The translations under genes and the position numbers were made by a program. 64,000 nucleotides of DNA from Ktedonosporobacter rubrisoli (GTDB lineage: Bacteria; Chloroflexota; Ktedonobacteria; Ktedonobacterales; Ktedonobacteraceae). Location: NCBI RefSeq assembly GCF_004208415.1, contig NZ_CP035758.1, positions 2,666,001 through 2,730,000 of the forward strand, written 5' to 3'. The notes below the pieces were generated by a model. It did no database searches. It saw nothing but the letters and a program-made list of their open reading frames with translations, and was not told the DNA's origin. This document shows, one piece after another, positions 43,671 through 51,875 of the stretch (the first letter of the stretch is position 1; each line of letters begins with the position of its first letter).

Positions 43671-44447
43671 ATGACGATACCGGCTTTCTGGATACCGGAG
43701 GAAGATGATATATTTCGTGCTACTATCCATACCCAGGGACCCTGGAATCCGCAATTTCAGCATGGAGGACCTCCTGGAGCGCTCCTGGTTCGCCAGATGG
43801 AACGCTGTTCGCCGCGCGAGGATATGCAGCTGGCGCGTGTAACTATCGATATTCTCGGCCCTGTGCCCATAACCACCTTGCGTGCTCATGCTCGCCTGGT
43901 TCGTCCTGGACGCAGCGTTGAGCTGTTAGAAGCCTTTCTTGATCACGATGGACGTACGGTAATGCATGCCTCCGGATGGCGCATTCGGCTGCCCTCGCGA
44001 CGTCCCCCAGCTCCAGAGGCAGATATGCCCCCGGCCCTGGCGGGACAAGAACTTGATCCAACCCCTGAATGGCGTTGCGGCTTTCTTCTAGCCACCGAAT
44101 GGCGTTTTGTGCGCGGTAGCTATACACAAGCTGGCTCTGCGCTAGCCTGGACAAGATTGCGCTATCCTTTGATTGAAGGAGAAATGCCCAGCCCGGCGCA
44201 ACGCTTGATCGCAGCCGCCGATTCAGCCAATGGCATCAGTAGCCCGCTGGATATTCGGGATTGGCAGTTTATTCCTCCTGAGCTTACCCTGCACTGCCTG
44301 CGGCCTCCGGTAGGAGAATGGATCTGTATGGATGCAACTACCATTTTGCAGGCTGAAGGTGTGGGCCTGACAACCTCGAATCTTTATGATCAAGAAGGGC
44401 TTGTTGGTCGCTCCGCGCAATCCTTGCTGATTTCACATCGTGGATAG
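43671..44447 (+). CDS. Acyl-CoA thioesterase-like protein (4HBT_3/TesB-like)
   Basis: A 258-residue double-hotdog-fold protein. IHTQGPWNPQFQHGGPPGALL is the typical N-terminal hotdog opening, and RVTIDILGPVPITTLRAHARLVRPGRSVELLE matches the thioesterase-superfamily core. GGAGG five bases before the ATG at 43671 overrides an earlier open frame. It hydrolyses acyl-CoA thioesters; the acyl preference is unknown. It follows the glycoside hydrolase closely (35 bases), so the two may be co-transcribed despite unrelated roles. Confidence 0.8.
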   Translation: MTIPAFWIPEEDDIFRATIHTQGPWNPQFQHGGPPGALLVRQMERCSPREDMQLARVTIDILGPVPITTLRAHARLVRPGRSVELLEAFLDHDGRTVMHASGWRIRLPSRRPPAPEADMPPALAGQELDPTPEWRCGFLLATEWRFVRGSYTQAGSALAWTRLRYPLIEGEMPSPAQRLIAAADSANGISSPLDIRDWQFIPPELTLHCLRPPVGEWICMDATTILQAEGVGLTTSNLYDQEGLVGRSAQSLLISHRG

Positions 44448-44537
44448 ATCTGCTACGAGAAAGGAAGCGCAGCCCTATCATCATGTTGGGCTGCTTATTT
44501 ACTCTTCGATGATCAGATACTTGCGACTACCTGAAAC

Positions 44538-45866
44538 TCATTTTTGATCCGGCAGTACTGGGGCTCCGCGCGTGTAGGCAGTCGAGTCTAGAACAGCCAG
44601 CCAGTCGAAGTTGACAAGGCTTTCGGGACTCAGGGGAAAGTAACTCGGGTTCTTCTTGCTGGCAGTGCGGGCCGGGAGCGCGGCAATGTCGCTAGCTGGA
44701 AGCCCTTGTCCTTTGTGGGTAGGAATAAAGCGTCCGGGTCCCGGTACTGCCGTGAGCCGGGCCTCAAGTGTATTGGCTTCGGGCCGGGCGATGCCGTTAG
44801 GCTCAGAGCTGCCCAAGCCCGTGCCGATGATGACGTAGCGCGGGCCAAGCATCTGCTCAAGGTGCGCTCCGGCTGGCCACCATATATGTACATCGGGACC
44901 CAGTTGGGTGGGAAGGCTCAATTGGGCTTTCCCACGCTGCAGATGACTGTTATGAGCAAAGGCTAACACTTTTCCACGGCGGCGTTCACGGGAGACGATG
45001 TAGACTAGATTGTCTGCCATTAAAGCATCGCGCATACCAAGAAGCCGGATAAAGCGCTTGTCAGATGTTTGGGCCAGGTTAGCATGATAGTTCAACAACT
45101 GCCGGGCCATCATAGCGTAGTGTACGGCTTCCAAATAGCGCTCTTCGTCGCTCCTGGCGACCAGCTCAGGACGCTGGATCTGCAAGGTTGAAATGAGCTC
45201 CTCGGTCTCCATGCGTAGGGCCGTGGCGACCTCCGATAGGCCTATTGACTTCGTTGGATCAATTAGGGTAGCAGGATTCTCCCAGGCAGCATCCTGGCCT
45301 AGAAGAGGCTCGATGCGACTGCGGTGCTCCAGTCCGCTGTCACTATCAAGCGGAGTGAGGTAGTCTAAGACGAAGTGCAGGACCTGGCGTGGACTGTCGC
45401 TGCCATACATTTCGGTCGGGCTATCAAAGCCATAGAATTTGAGTTTGACCTGGTGGGAAGGTTTGGCATTGTAACTCCTCATCCATTCTATCAATTCGCG
45501 ATTGGCTTCGAGGCGACCGAAGCCGTGGCTGAAGCCGCTCTCCTCTACTTCCGCGTAAGATTGTGGGCCGCGGCCGGCCACATACTCATTTGTTAGCCAG
45601 CCTTTAGGGAAGCTGCTCTCAACGGCTATGGCGCTGTAGCCATGGGCTGTAACCAGGCGCTCGAACAAGCGGTTGCGCAGGGTGAGTATATCCTCTCCTC
45701 CGTGTAGCGCTTCTCCCAGACCAAGCAGTTCCACCGAATTTCCGAGTGAGGCCAGCATTTTATCAACTGCAGCGTTAAAAGCTGTGGGTGAAGAGAGCGA
45801 GAATTGAAGCGCTTCACGCTCAATCCACTCGTCGAGCGTTGCATAGGTAGGAGCAGTATGCGTCAT
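44538..45866 (-). CDS. Erythromycin-esterase-family protein
   Basis: A 442-residue protein. GLGEALHGGED (Glu52, His55) and SAIAVESSFPKGW (Glu83) carry the Ere active-site residues, and KVLAFAHNSHLQRG the later catalytic His. AAGGAGG is upstream of the ATG at 45866. Known relatives hydrolyse macrolide lactones using a histidine-activated water, but many homologues act on other substrates (succinoglycan-type esters, for example), so macrolide resistance is not proven. It is divergent from the double-HTH MerR gene 355 bases away, a possible regulator. Confidence 0.85.
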   Translation of the reverse strand: MTHTAPTYATLDEWIEREALQFSLSSPTAFNAAVDKMLASLGNSVELLGLGEALHGGEDILTLRNRLFERLVTAHGYSAIAVESSFPKGWLTNEYVAGRGPQSYAEVEESGFSHGFGRLEANRELIEWMRSYNAKPSHQVKLKFYGFDSPTEMYGSDSPRQVLHFVLDYLTPLDSDSGLEHRSRIEPLLGQDAAWENPATLIDPTKSIGLSEVATALRMETEELISTLQIQRPELVARSDEERYLEAVHYAMMARQLLNYHANLAQTSDKRFIRLLGMRDALMADNLVYIVSRERRRGKVLAFAHNSHLQRGKAQLSLPTQLGPDVHIWWPAGAHLEQMLGPRYVIIGTGLGSSEPNGIARPEANTLEARLTAVPGPGRFIPTHKGQGLPASDIAALPARTASKKNPSYFPLSPESLVNFDWLAVLDSTAYTRGAPVLPDQK

Positions 45867-46221
45867 CGATCGAACCTCCTTGTTTTACCATTGGTGTTCA
45901 TGTAATGAGAGACATCCTTTTTTTCGCTCGGCTCTGGCTCGCCTTTTTGTATGGGGCAAGCCAGGCAAGGCGAGCGAGTAAGCATATGCTTCTACAGTAG
46001 TTCCGGGCATGCATACCCTTATGATCCAGACTGGCCGGGCCTTTTTCTAAATCACATGCCTACTGTACAACACATATGCAAGATTGGAGGGTTGAGCAAG
46101 GGCGAATAGCATTGTTCCGCGATGTTGCCAAGTCTCAACAAGCACTGCTTATGTATTGGATGTGATATAAAGAGAAGAGTGAAAAATAAATAAAGCCTCA
46201 AAAATTACTTGGGAGTTTCAC
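45867..46221. other. Divergent intergenic region
   Basis: 355 bases between the Ere-like gene (leftward) and MerR (rightward). No MerR-style inverted repeat with a 19-20 base spacer was obvious. It presumably contains both promoters. Confidence 0.4.
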
Positions 46222-46947
46222 ATGATGCTTCACAATGCTTTGCGCACTATTGATCTGGCCAGGGCTGCCGGAATTAGCGTTCAACAGGTACGCAACTATG
46301 AGGCCTCTGGTCTGCTGCCGCCTGCTTCACGGAGCAAAAGTGGTTATCGCCTCTATACGCAGCGCCACTTGGCCGCGCTCACCACTGCGCGCAACATGCT
46401 TGCTGGCTATGGTTGGCAGCGAACGCCAGGCATTATGAATGCCTTGCATCAAGGTGACCTCTCGGCTGCGCTTACAACCATAGATCAACGCCATGCCGAG
46501 CTTGCCAACAAGCGCCACGAGTGTGAACAGACACTCGCGGCTTTACATATGTTAGCAACGCAATCTACGCCTGCACCCAGTTTGCGCCATCCGCAAGCGT
46601 TGAGGGTGGGAGAAGCGGCCAGGCAAGTCGGTGTGCGCGTCTCGGCCCTGCACTTCTGGGAACAACAGGGTCTCTTGCAGCCTAAACGCGACCGGAGCAG
46701 TCGCTATCGTCTCTATGATGAGGAACAGATGAGCCGTTTGCGCGTCGTGGCCCTGCTCAGGGAAGCTGGTTATCCCTTTAAGGTAATTCAGGCCGTCCTT
46801 GATGAAATGGCGGCAGGGCGGCCAGCAAAAGCCATTGTGGCAGTCGAAAAGAGGCGCGAGGAACTGATGCGGTCAAGCTGGGCCTGTGTTGAGTCCCTGG
46901 TAAGCTTTCAGGGCTATGTCAAGGAATTCTGTGCGCCGCTGCTCTAG
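46222..46947 (+). CDS. MerR-type regulator with two helix-turn-helix domains
   Basis: A 241-residue protein with two MerR DNA-binding modules. The first is at about residues 9-55 (IDLARAAGISVQQVRNYEAS, SGYRLYTQRHLAAL). The second is at about 127-175 (LRVGEAARQVGVRVSALHFWE, RSSRYRLYDEEQMSRL). A linker helix separates them, and a short C-terminal helix region follows. GGGAG precedes the ATG at 46222. Family MerR proteins have one such domain; the tandem form may bind an asymmetric or longer site. The sensed ligand is unknown; only Cys in ECEQT, SWACVES and EFCAPL are seen, not the metal-binding set. Confidence 0.85.
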   Translation: MMLHNALRTIDLARAAGISVQQVRNYEASGLLPPASRSKSGYRLYTQRHLAALTTARNMLAGYGWQRTPGIMNALHQGDLSAALTTIDQRHAELANKRHECEQTLAALHMLATQSTPAPSLRHPQALRVGEAARQVGVRVSALHFWEQQGLLQPKRDRSSRYRLYDEEQMSRLRVVALLREAGYPFKVIQAVLDEMAAGRPAKAIVAVEKRREELMRSSWACVESLVSFQGYVKEFCAPLL

Positions 46948-47115
46948 GAAAAATCTCGTGAAAGGGGCAAGGCTTGTGGAAGTTGCTGTTGTGGAATTTT
47001 TTATGCACGCGTTTCTCCTGTATTTGCCGGTTTCGCAGGAAGCTAGAGAAGATGCCAGAGGACAGCGAAGCCTTTTGCAGCTTCTTTGCCCCTGGCCGTG
47101 GAAATTTTCATGCTC

Positions 47116-47850
47116 TTATATCAAGCCGCCGCCTAAACGCAGCGTTTGCCCGGTAATCCAGCGCGCCTGATCACTTACCAGGAAAGCCACAGTATCAGCG
47201 ATATCGCGCGGTTGTCCTAAGCGCCCGAGAGGGGTTTGCTGGATGAGCTTGGCGATCATATCCTTGGGGAGCACAAGCGTACCTGTATCGACAATGGCCG
47301 GCAGGATGGTATTCACCGTAATCTCGCGGGCCCCTAGTTCTCTGGAAAGCGCAAGGCTAAATTGCTCCACGGCTGCTTTGCTTCCCGCATAGGCCCCAAA
47401 GCCGGGCGTAACGACAACAGTAGCACCGCTTGAAACGCTGACTATGCGCCCGCCATTGCGTATACGCCTGGCCGCTTCCTGAAGAGCAAAAAAGGTTCCT
47501 CTAGCGTTGAGGGTGAAGAGCTTATCAAACTCTTCCTCAGTTATTTCGGCGGTTGGTTTTAAAAGCCCGATGCCCGCATTGTTGACAAGAATGTCGAGGC
47601 CACCGCAGCGATCTTCAACTTCCTGGAAGAGGCGGCGCATATCCACGAGCTTGCTCATATCAGCTTGTATGGCCAGAGCCTTGCCCCCTGCCGCCTCAAT
47701 GTTGCGCACTACTTCCTGCGCTCTGCTTGCTCCCGAGTGGTAATTGACGACTACTATGGCACCATCCTGGCCAAGCCGTTCAGCGATTCCCTGACCGATA
47801 CCACGGGAGGCGCCAGTCACAATTGCTACTTTTCCTGCAAGAGATGTCAT
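47116..47850 (-). CDS. SDR oxidoreductase (3-oxoacyl-ACP-reductase-like)
   Basis: A 244-residue classical SDR: TGASRGIG near the N-terminus, LVNNAGIGLL, catalytic SVSSG and YAGSK (Tyr-x3-Lys) and LRLGGGLI end. AAGGAG eight bases before the ATG at 47850 supports the start. It reduces or oxidises a carbonyl/alcohol with NAD(P)(H); the substrate is unknown. The MmyB-type regulator transcribed away from it 209 bases upstream is its likely controller. Unlike the SDR at 22501, the active site is complete. Confidence 0.88.
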   Translation of the reverse strand: MTSLAGKVAIVTGASRGIGQGIAERLGQDGAIVVVNYHSGASRAQEVVRNIEAAGGKALAIQADMSKLVDMRRLFQEVEDRCGGLDILVNNAGIGLLKPTAEITEEEFDKLFTLNARGTFFALQEAARRIRNGGRIVSVSSGATVVVTPGFGAYAGSKAAVEQFSLALSRELGAREITVNTILPAIVDTGTLVLPKDMIAKLIQQTPLGRLGQPRDIADTVAFLVSDQARWITGQTLRLGGGLI

Positions 47851-48059
47851 TGGAGAAACTCCTTTACTGTCTGCGCTTTTTTGTGCTGGGATAAATAGTA
47901 GAGCACATGTACCTTTTCTGGATATGTCCTCGCCTTCTTATCCTCTGGCATGATATACTGCTACATGTCGATGCATTCTGTATGAGAGTGTACTGTATAA
48001 GCTCAGCTTGAAACAGAAAGAGATTATCCTAACATAAAATCTCCCAGGATAAATGTATT

Positions 48060-48953
48060 ATGAATAAACAAGAACGTCGCATGGAACTCAGCAAATTTCT
48101 ACGCAGCCGGCGAGCTCGTCTGACCCCGGAGCGCGTGGGCATTCCCCTGACGCGCCGTCGTCGTACGCCTGGACTGCGCCGCGAAGAAATTGCGGAGCTG
48201 GCTGGAGTCAGTACCGCCTGGTATACCTACCTGGAGCAAGGGCGCGATGTGCATGTCTCAAGGAGTGTTCTGGAAAGCATTGCTGATGCTCTGCAACTTA
48301 GCAGGGATGAGCGTATCCATCTAGCCTGGCTTGCTGATCAGCCGTTGCCCCCGGACGTTCCTCCGCTGGTTGAGACGCTTAGTCCAGCCTATCAGCGGGT
48401 GCTTGACCTGATGGAGCTTGGACCGGCTTATGTCACCGGGCGGCGCACTGATATTCTGGCCTGGAATAGGGCTGCCAGTCTTATCTTCGCTGATTTTGCC
48501 GCAATCCCGGAGCGTGAACGCAATATGCTCAGATTGCTCTTTACCGAGAGCGACTTTCGCCAGCGCTTCCCGGCCCGTGAGCTGTTTGCTCTAGAGACCC
48601 TTTCATCGTTTCGGGCTACGGCAAGCCAGTATCTCAGCGATCCCCATATTGCAGGCTTTGTTGAGGCGCTCAAACGAGAGAGCCCGGAATTTCGGCAGGC
48701 CTGGGAAGGACAGCAGGTACAGAGGCAATGTTCGCGCTGGCGCGAGATCGAACATCCCCTGGTTGGCAAGCTGATATTGGAGATTGCTAGCTTTCAGATC
48801 AGTGGCGATCCCGATCTCAAGTGCTGTGTTTATTCGGCTGAACCTGGCTCAGAAACTGAATATAAGCTAAAAGAACTGCTGGAAGACCAGAGGCAGACGC
48901 AATATGCTCCGCCTTCTCTGCTGCATACAACCCTACTTACTACCTGGCCGTAG
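48060..48953 (+). CDS. XRE/MmyB-type helix-turn-helix regulator
   Basis: A 297-residue regulator. RRTPGLRREEIAELAGVSTAWYTYLEQGRDVHVS is the widely conserved XRE module of the MmyB group at about residues 38-71; the remaining ~200 residues are the MmyB ligand-binding domain (TDILAWNRAASLIFADF; GDPDLKCCVYSAEPGSE). AGGA lies about ten bases before the ATG. In this group the ligand is thought to be a fatty-acid-like molecule, and the regulated gene is typically a divergent SDR, which is exactly the layout here. Confidence 0.87.
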   Translation: MNKQERRMELSKFLRSRRARLTPERVGIPLTRRRRTPGLRREEIAELAGVSTAWYTYLEQGRDVHVSRSVLESIADALQLSRDERIHLAWLADQPLPPDVPPLVETLSPAYQRVLDLMELGPAYVTGRRTDILAWNRAASLIFADFAAIPERERNMLRLLFTESDFRQRFPARELFALETLSSFRATASQYLSDPHIAGFVEALKRESPEFRQAWEGQQVQRQCSRWREIEHPLVGKLILEIASFQISGDPDLKCCVYSAEPGSETEYKLKELLEDQRQTQYAPPSLLHTTLLTTWP

Positions 48954-49057
48954 AAGCATTTGTCTCGGAAAGTAATCTCTTATGAACGAATGAGAGTTTT
49001 AAGGATGTATTCTGGTTATTTTCTTTTGCAGGATGAAACACGAGCCTGCCGCAACCG

Positions 49058-49086
49058 TTGACATTTCAGTGTTCATCTGGTATCCT
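49058..49086 (+). promoter_or_regulatory. Promoter of the arginine T-box operon
   Basis: TTGACA (49058-49063), 17 bases and TATCCT (49081-49086) form a near-consensus housekeeping promoter. Transcription would start near 49093, about 365 bases before the terminator T-run. Confidence 0.75.
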
Positions 49087-49092
49087 TTATCG

Positions 49093-49459
49093 AAGACAGT
49101 AAAATATTGATTTGCACGCGTTGAGCGAAAATAGTATGAGGGTGGCAGCCAACAGCGATCCGATGAAGAGTGGAAGTTCGGAAGGAAGATGTATCCTCAG
49201 AACGCATTCGTGAGCGTCTGGCCGAAGAAAGCTTGTGTATTATCTATGTCATCCATAGAGGCAGAAGCAAGTAGGGCAGGTGGGTGGTTCCCACGCGGAA
49301 GAATAACCCGAACAAGTGGTCACAATCGCTTTGTCACAATGACGTGAATAAAGTAGTGGCAATAGGGGTGGCACCACGGGTCTAGTGCACAGAGCTGGTA
49401 CTCTGTTATGCAACTACTCTCGTCCCTTCAAATTAGTTGGAGGGGGCGAGATTTTTTTT
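49093..49459 (+). ncRNA. T-box riboswitch, predicted Arg (CGC) specifier, with intrinsic terminator
   Basis: The T-box AGGGGTGGCACCACGGG is at 49364-49380. It is followed by the conserved CTCTCGTCCCTT and a terminator hairpin, TCTCGTCCCTTC (49418-49429) against GGAGGGGGCGAGA, then eight Ts (49452-49459). Upstream, GAAGTTC and GAACGCATTCGTGAGC align with the Stem I specifier loop of the known glyQS leader (GAAGUAC, GAAAGGCAUUCUUGAGC). This puts specifier CGC, an Arg codon, at 49203-49205, then the conserved A. The bulge TGGC predicts a tRNA discriminator G. Stem I above the specifier is short (AGGA-loop-TCCT). Uncharged tRNA-Arg would stabilise the antiterminator and switch on the carbamoyl-phosphate/arginine genes. 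Confidence 0.87.
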
Positions 49460-49574
49460 ACCCTCGCACCTTCCACGCTCCCAGTCTTTCTTTGTTCTAC
49501 TCTTTAGGCGTTGCCGCGTTATGAGCAAGGTCGGGAAGAGAGAGCAAAATAGTCAGGAAGAAGAGGTGCAGTCA

Positions 49575-50639
49575 ATGCAAATGCAACTTAGTAAGATTCC
49601 TTCAGTTGTTGGCAGCTTAAATTTACCATCCAGCGTTGAAGTTGGGACACAAATCGTGCCCGAAGAAGGTGCGGTAATCCTCGTAGAAGCCCTGGCAGAT
49701 GAAGGCAAAAACAAGCTTCTGGAATATGCCAGCGGACGAATTGGTTCCCTGATGGAAGGCGATATTATCCCTGCCGTACTGGGAAAGCGTCGGGCCTTGC
49801 GTGAGTATAGCGGAGATATCCCCGCTCAGGTAGCTGTCGGCGACATTCTTTACTTCCTCTGTGAAAGCGGCGTTGTCGGTGAGATTCGCGGTATCAATGA
49901 GCAATGGGGAGTACCCATGCAGGTACGCGTGCTCGGCAGCATCGTTTCTCCCTCTGGTCAGCAGCTCAATATCAAAGACTTCGCAATAGCGCGTCAGCAG
50001 CAATTGCCGGCTAGCGCCCCGATTATTGGGGTGGTTGGCACATGCATGAACATAGGCAAGACCACAGCGATCTGTAAATTAATCAAGCATTTCAAATCCC
50101 AAGGCCTGAAGGTAGCCGGCGTCAAGCTATCAGGCGTGGCTTCGACGCAAGATCTTGATAAGATTAAAGATGCCGGAGCTGCACCCGTCTATGGTTTTAT
50201 GGATGGTGGTCTTCCTTCAACCTGTGGCGATGCCACGGAAGTCGTAGAAGTGGCCATGGGTATTTTGCAGGAGGCCAATCTCAGTCAGCCTGACCTGATC
50301 ATTGCCGAATTTGGCGACGGCATTCTTGGTGAATATAACGTCGATAGCCTGATTAAGTGCAAAGAGATCCAGCAGCACGTGTGTGGCTTTATCGTTGGAG
50401 CCGGAGATCTGGTCTCTGCCTGGGGCGCCAAAGAGATTATGGCTCAATATGGCGTTCAGGTAACCATGATAACCGGACCTGCTGTCAACAATGATACAGG
50501 CGTCCTCTTCGTTGAGAAAAACGTTGGAGTACCTGCTGAAAGCAACCAGTATACCATGCAGAAGACTATCCGCTTGCTTGAAGAAAAGCTGCATATCGCG
50601 CAGAGCAAGCTAGCCCAGACAGTTGCTGTTGCCTTATAG
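49575..50639 (+). CDS. SIMIBI-class P-loop NTPase of unknown role, first gene of the Arg operon
   Basis: A 354-residue protein. The frame opens inside the T-box terminator, so the real start must be downstream; GAAGAGG nine bases before the ATG at 49575 fits. The N-terminal ~150 residues form a beta-rich domain without a clear family. Then GVVGTCMNIGKTTAICKLIK is a dethiobiotin-synthetase/MobB-style P-loop, GLKVAGVKLSGVASTQDLD the switch region and PDLIIAEFGDGILGEYN a Walker B-like segment. No known arginine enzyme has this shape. Its place directly behind an Arg T-box and ahead of a carbamoyltransferase suggests a role in arginine or carbamoyl-phosphate metabolism, which is inference. Confidence 0.7.
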   Translation: MQMQLSKIPSVVGSLNLPSSVEVGTQIVPEEGAVILVEALADEGKNKLLEYASGRIGSLMEGDIIPAVLGKRRALREYSGDIPAQVAVGDILYFLCESGVVGEIRGINEQWGVPMQVRVLGSIVSPSGQQLNIKDFAIARQQQLPASAPIIGVVGTCMNIGKTTAICKLIKHFKSQGLKVAGVKLSGVASTQDLDKIKDAGAAPVYGFMDGGLPSTCGDATEVVEVAMGILQEANLSQPDLIIAEFGDGILGEYNVDSLIKCKEIQQHVCGFIVGAGDLVSAWGAKEIMAQYGVQVTMITGPAVNNDTGVLFVEKNVGVPAESNQYTMQKTIRLLEEKLHIAQSKLAQTVAVAL

Positions 50640-50664
50640 GCTCTACATAGAGGAGAAGATAGAG

Positions 50665-51711
50665 ATGGCCGATGCAACTGGTCTGCAGCTCTCGCAGCGC
50701 CACTTTATGAATACAGCGGATTTGCCCCAACAAGAGATACAGGCCTTGATCGATCTGGCTTTGAGCTTAAAGCATGGCGAAGTCAAGCCTAGCCTGGCCG
50801 GTAAGACGTTAGCGACGCTCTTCTTTAACCCATCAGTTCGCACGCGCGTCTCATTTGCGACGGCGATGTTTAAACTGGGAGGGCAGGCCCTCGATCTGAG
50901 TATGGAGGGTGCCTGGTCGTTCGAGTTTGGCGATGGCGTCGTGATGGATGGCGCAACTATTGAGCATGTAAAAGAGGTTGCCCCTGTGCTCTCGCGCTAC
51001 TGCGATGGTCTCGCCATTCGCTGCAGCGAGCTCGTGACCAAATCGGCGGCCAGTGCCAGCGCCGGAAGCTGGCAGAATGCCCGCCAGGATCTTGTCTTGA
51101 ATAGCTTTGCGCGCTACGCCACGGTGCCTGTGATTAACATGGAGTCAAATGTCTATCATCCCTGCCAGGGACTTGGCGATGCCGTCACGATCAAAGAGCA
51201 GCTAGGACAGCCTCAAGGAAAGAAATATGTGCTCACCTGGGCATATCACCCCAAAGCTTTGCCAATGGCCACCCCAAACTCGCAAATGTTGGCGGCCTGC
51301 GATCTGGGCATGAACGTTACCCTGGCGTATCCCGAAGGCTGGGATCTCGATCCCGAAATCGTGAAGATGGCCAGCCAGCGTGCCAAACAAAGCGGCGGCT
51401 CGCTGCAGATTGAGCATGATATGGATACGGCTCTGGAAGGGGCCCATATCGTATGCGCGAAGAGTTGGGGGGCGCTTCAGTACTATGGAAACTGGGAAGC
51501 CGAGAAAGCACTTCGCGTGCAGCACAAAGACTGGATGGTGACTCAAGCGAAGATGCAGCATACAGACAATGGTCGCCTGATGCATTGCTTACCGGTACGG
51601 CGCAATGTTGAGGTTGGTGATGACGTGCTTGATAGCCCTACTTCTATCGTGATAGATGAAGCCGAGAATCGGCTGTGGGCGCAAATGGCCTTGCTGGCCA
51701 CCCTTCTCTAA
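50665..51711 (+). CDS. argF': N-acetyl/N-succinyl-ornithine carbamoyltransferase-like protein
   Basis: A 348-residue carbamoyltransferase. FFNPSVRTRVSFATAMFKLGG is the carbamoyl-phosphate-binding STRT-like region (SVRTR). HPCQGLGDA and MHCLPVRRNVEVGDDVLDS follow; the last matches the acetyl/succinyl-ornithine branch rather than the HCLPA of ordinary ornithine carbamoyltransferase. EFGDGVVMDG also fits that branch. GAGGAG nine bases before the ATG at 50665 supports the start, giving a 25-base gap from the NTPase gene. The enzyme makes N-acylcitrulline from carbamoyl phosphate, using the product of carA/carB encoded downstream. The choice of acetyl or succinyl is not resolved here. Confidence 0.83.
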   Translation: MADATGLQLSQRHFMNTADLPQQEIQALIDLALSLKHGEVKPSLAGKTLATLFFNPSVRTRVSFATAMFKLGGQALDLSMEGAWSFEFGDGVVMDGATIEHVKEVAPVLSRYCDGLAIRCSELVTKSAASASAGSWQNARQDLVLNSFARYATVPVINMESNVYHPCQGLGDAVTIKEQLGQPQGKKYVLTWAYHPKALPMATPNSQMLAACDLGMNVTLAYPEGWDLDPEIVKMASQRAKQSGGSLQIEHDMDTALEGAHIVCAKSWGALQYYGNWEAEKALRVQHKDWMVTQAKMQHTDNGRLMHCLPVRRNVEVGDDVLDSPTSIVIDEAENRLWAQMALLATLL

Positions 51712-51875
51712 AAGCGAGAAGCTCGCACAAAAGAAAGTACGTGCAGTACTGGGAAGGCATACATAAGTTACGGTTGAGCAGTCATACTGTCCTCACAGGA
51801 GGATAGTGTGGAGATTGTCCTGGTTTCTACTCATGTGTATGAGGAGGAGAGGCGAGTTGCCTAGAAAGGCTGATT

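Noticed and set aside
49437..49574. Start of the NTPase gene inside the T-box terminator
   Set aside because: The frame is open there, but the region is the terminator hairpin and T-run; the ATG at 49575 with a ribosome site is preferred.
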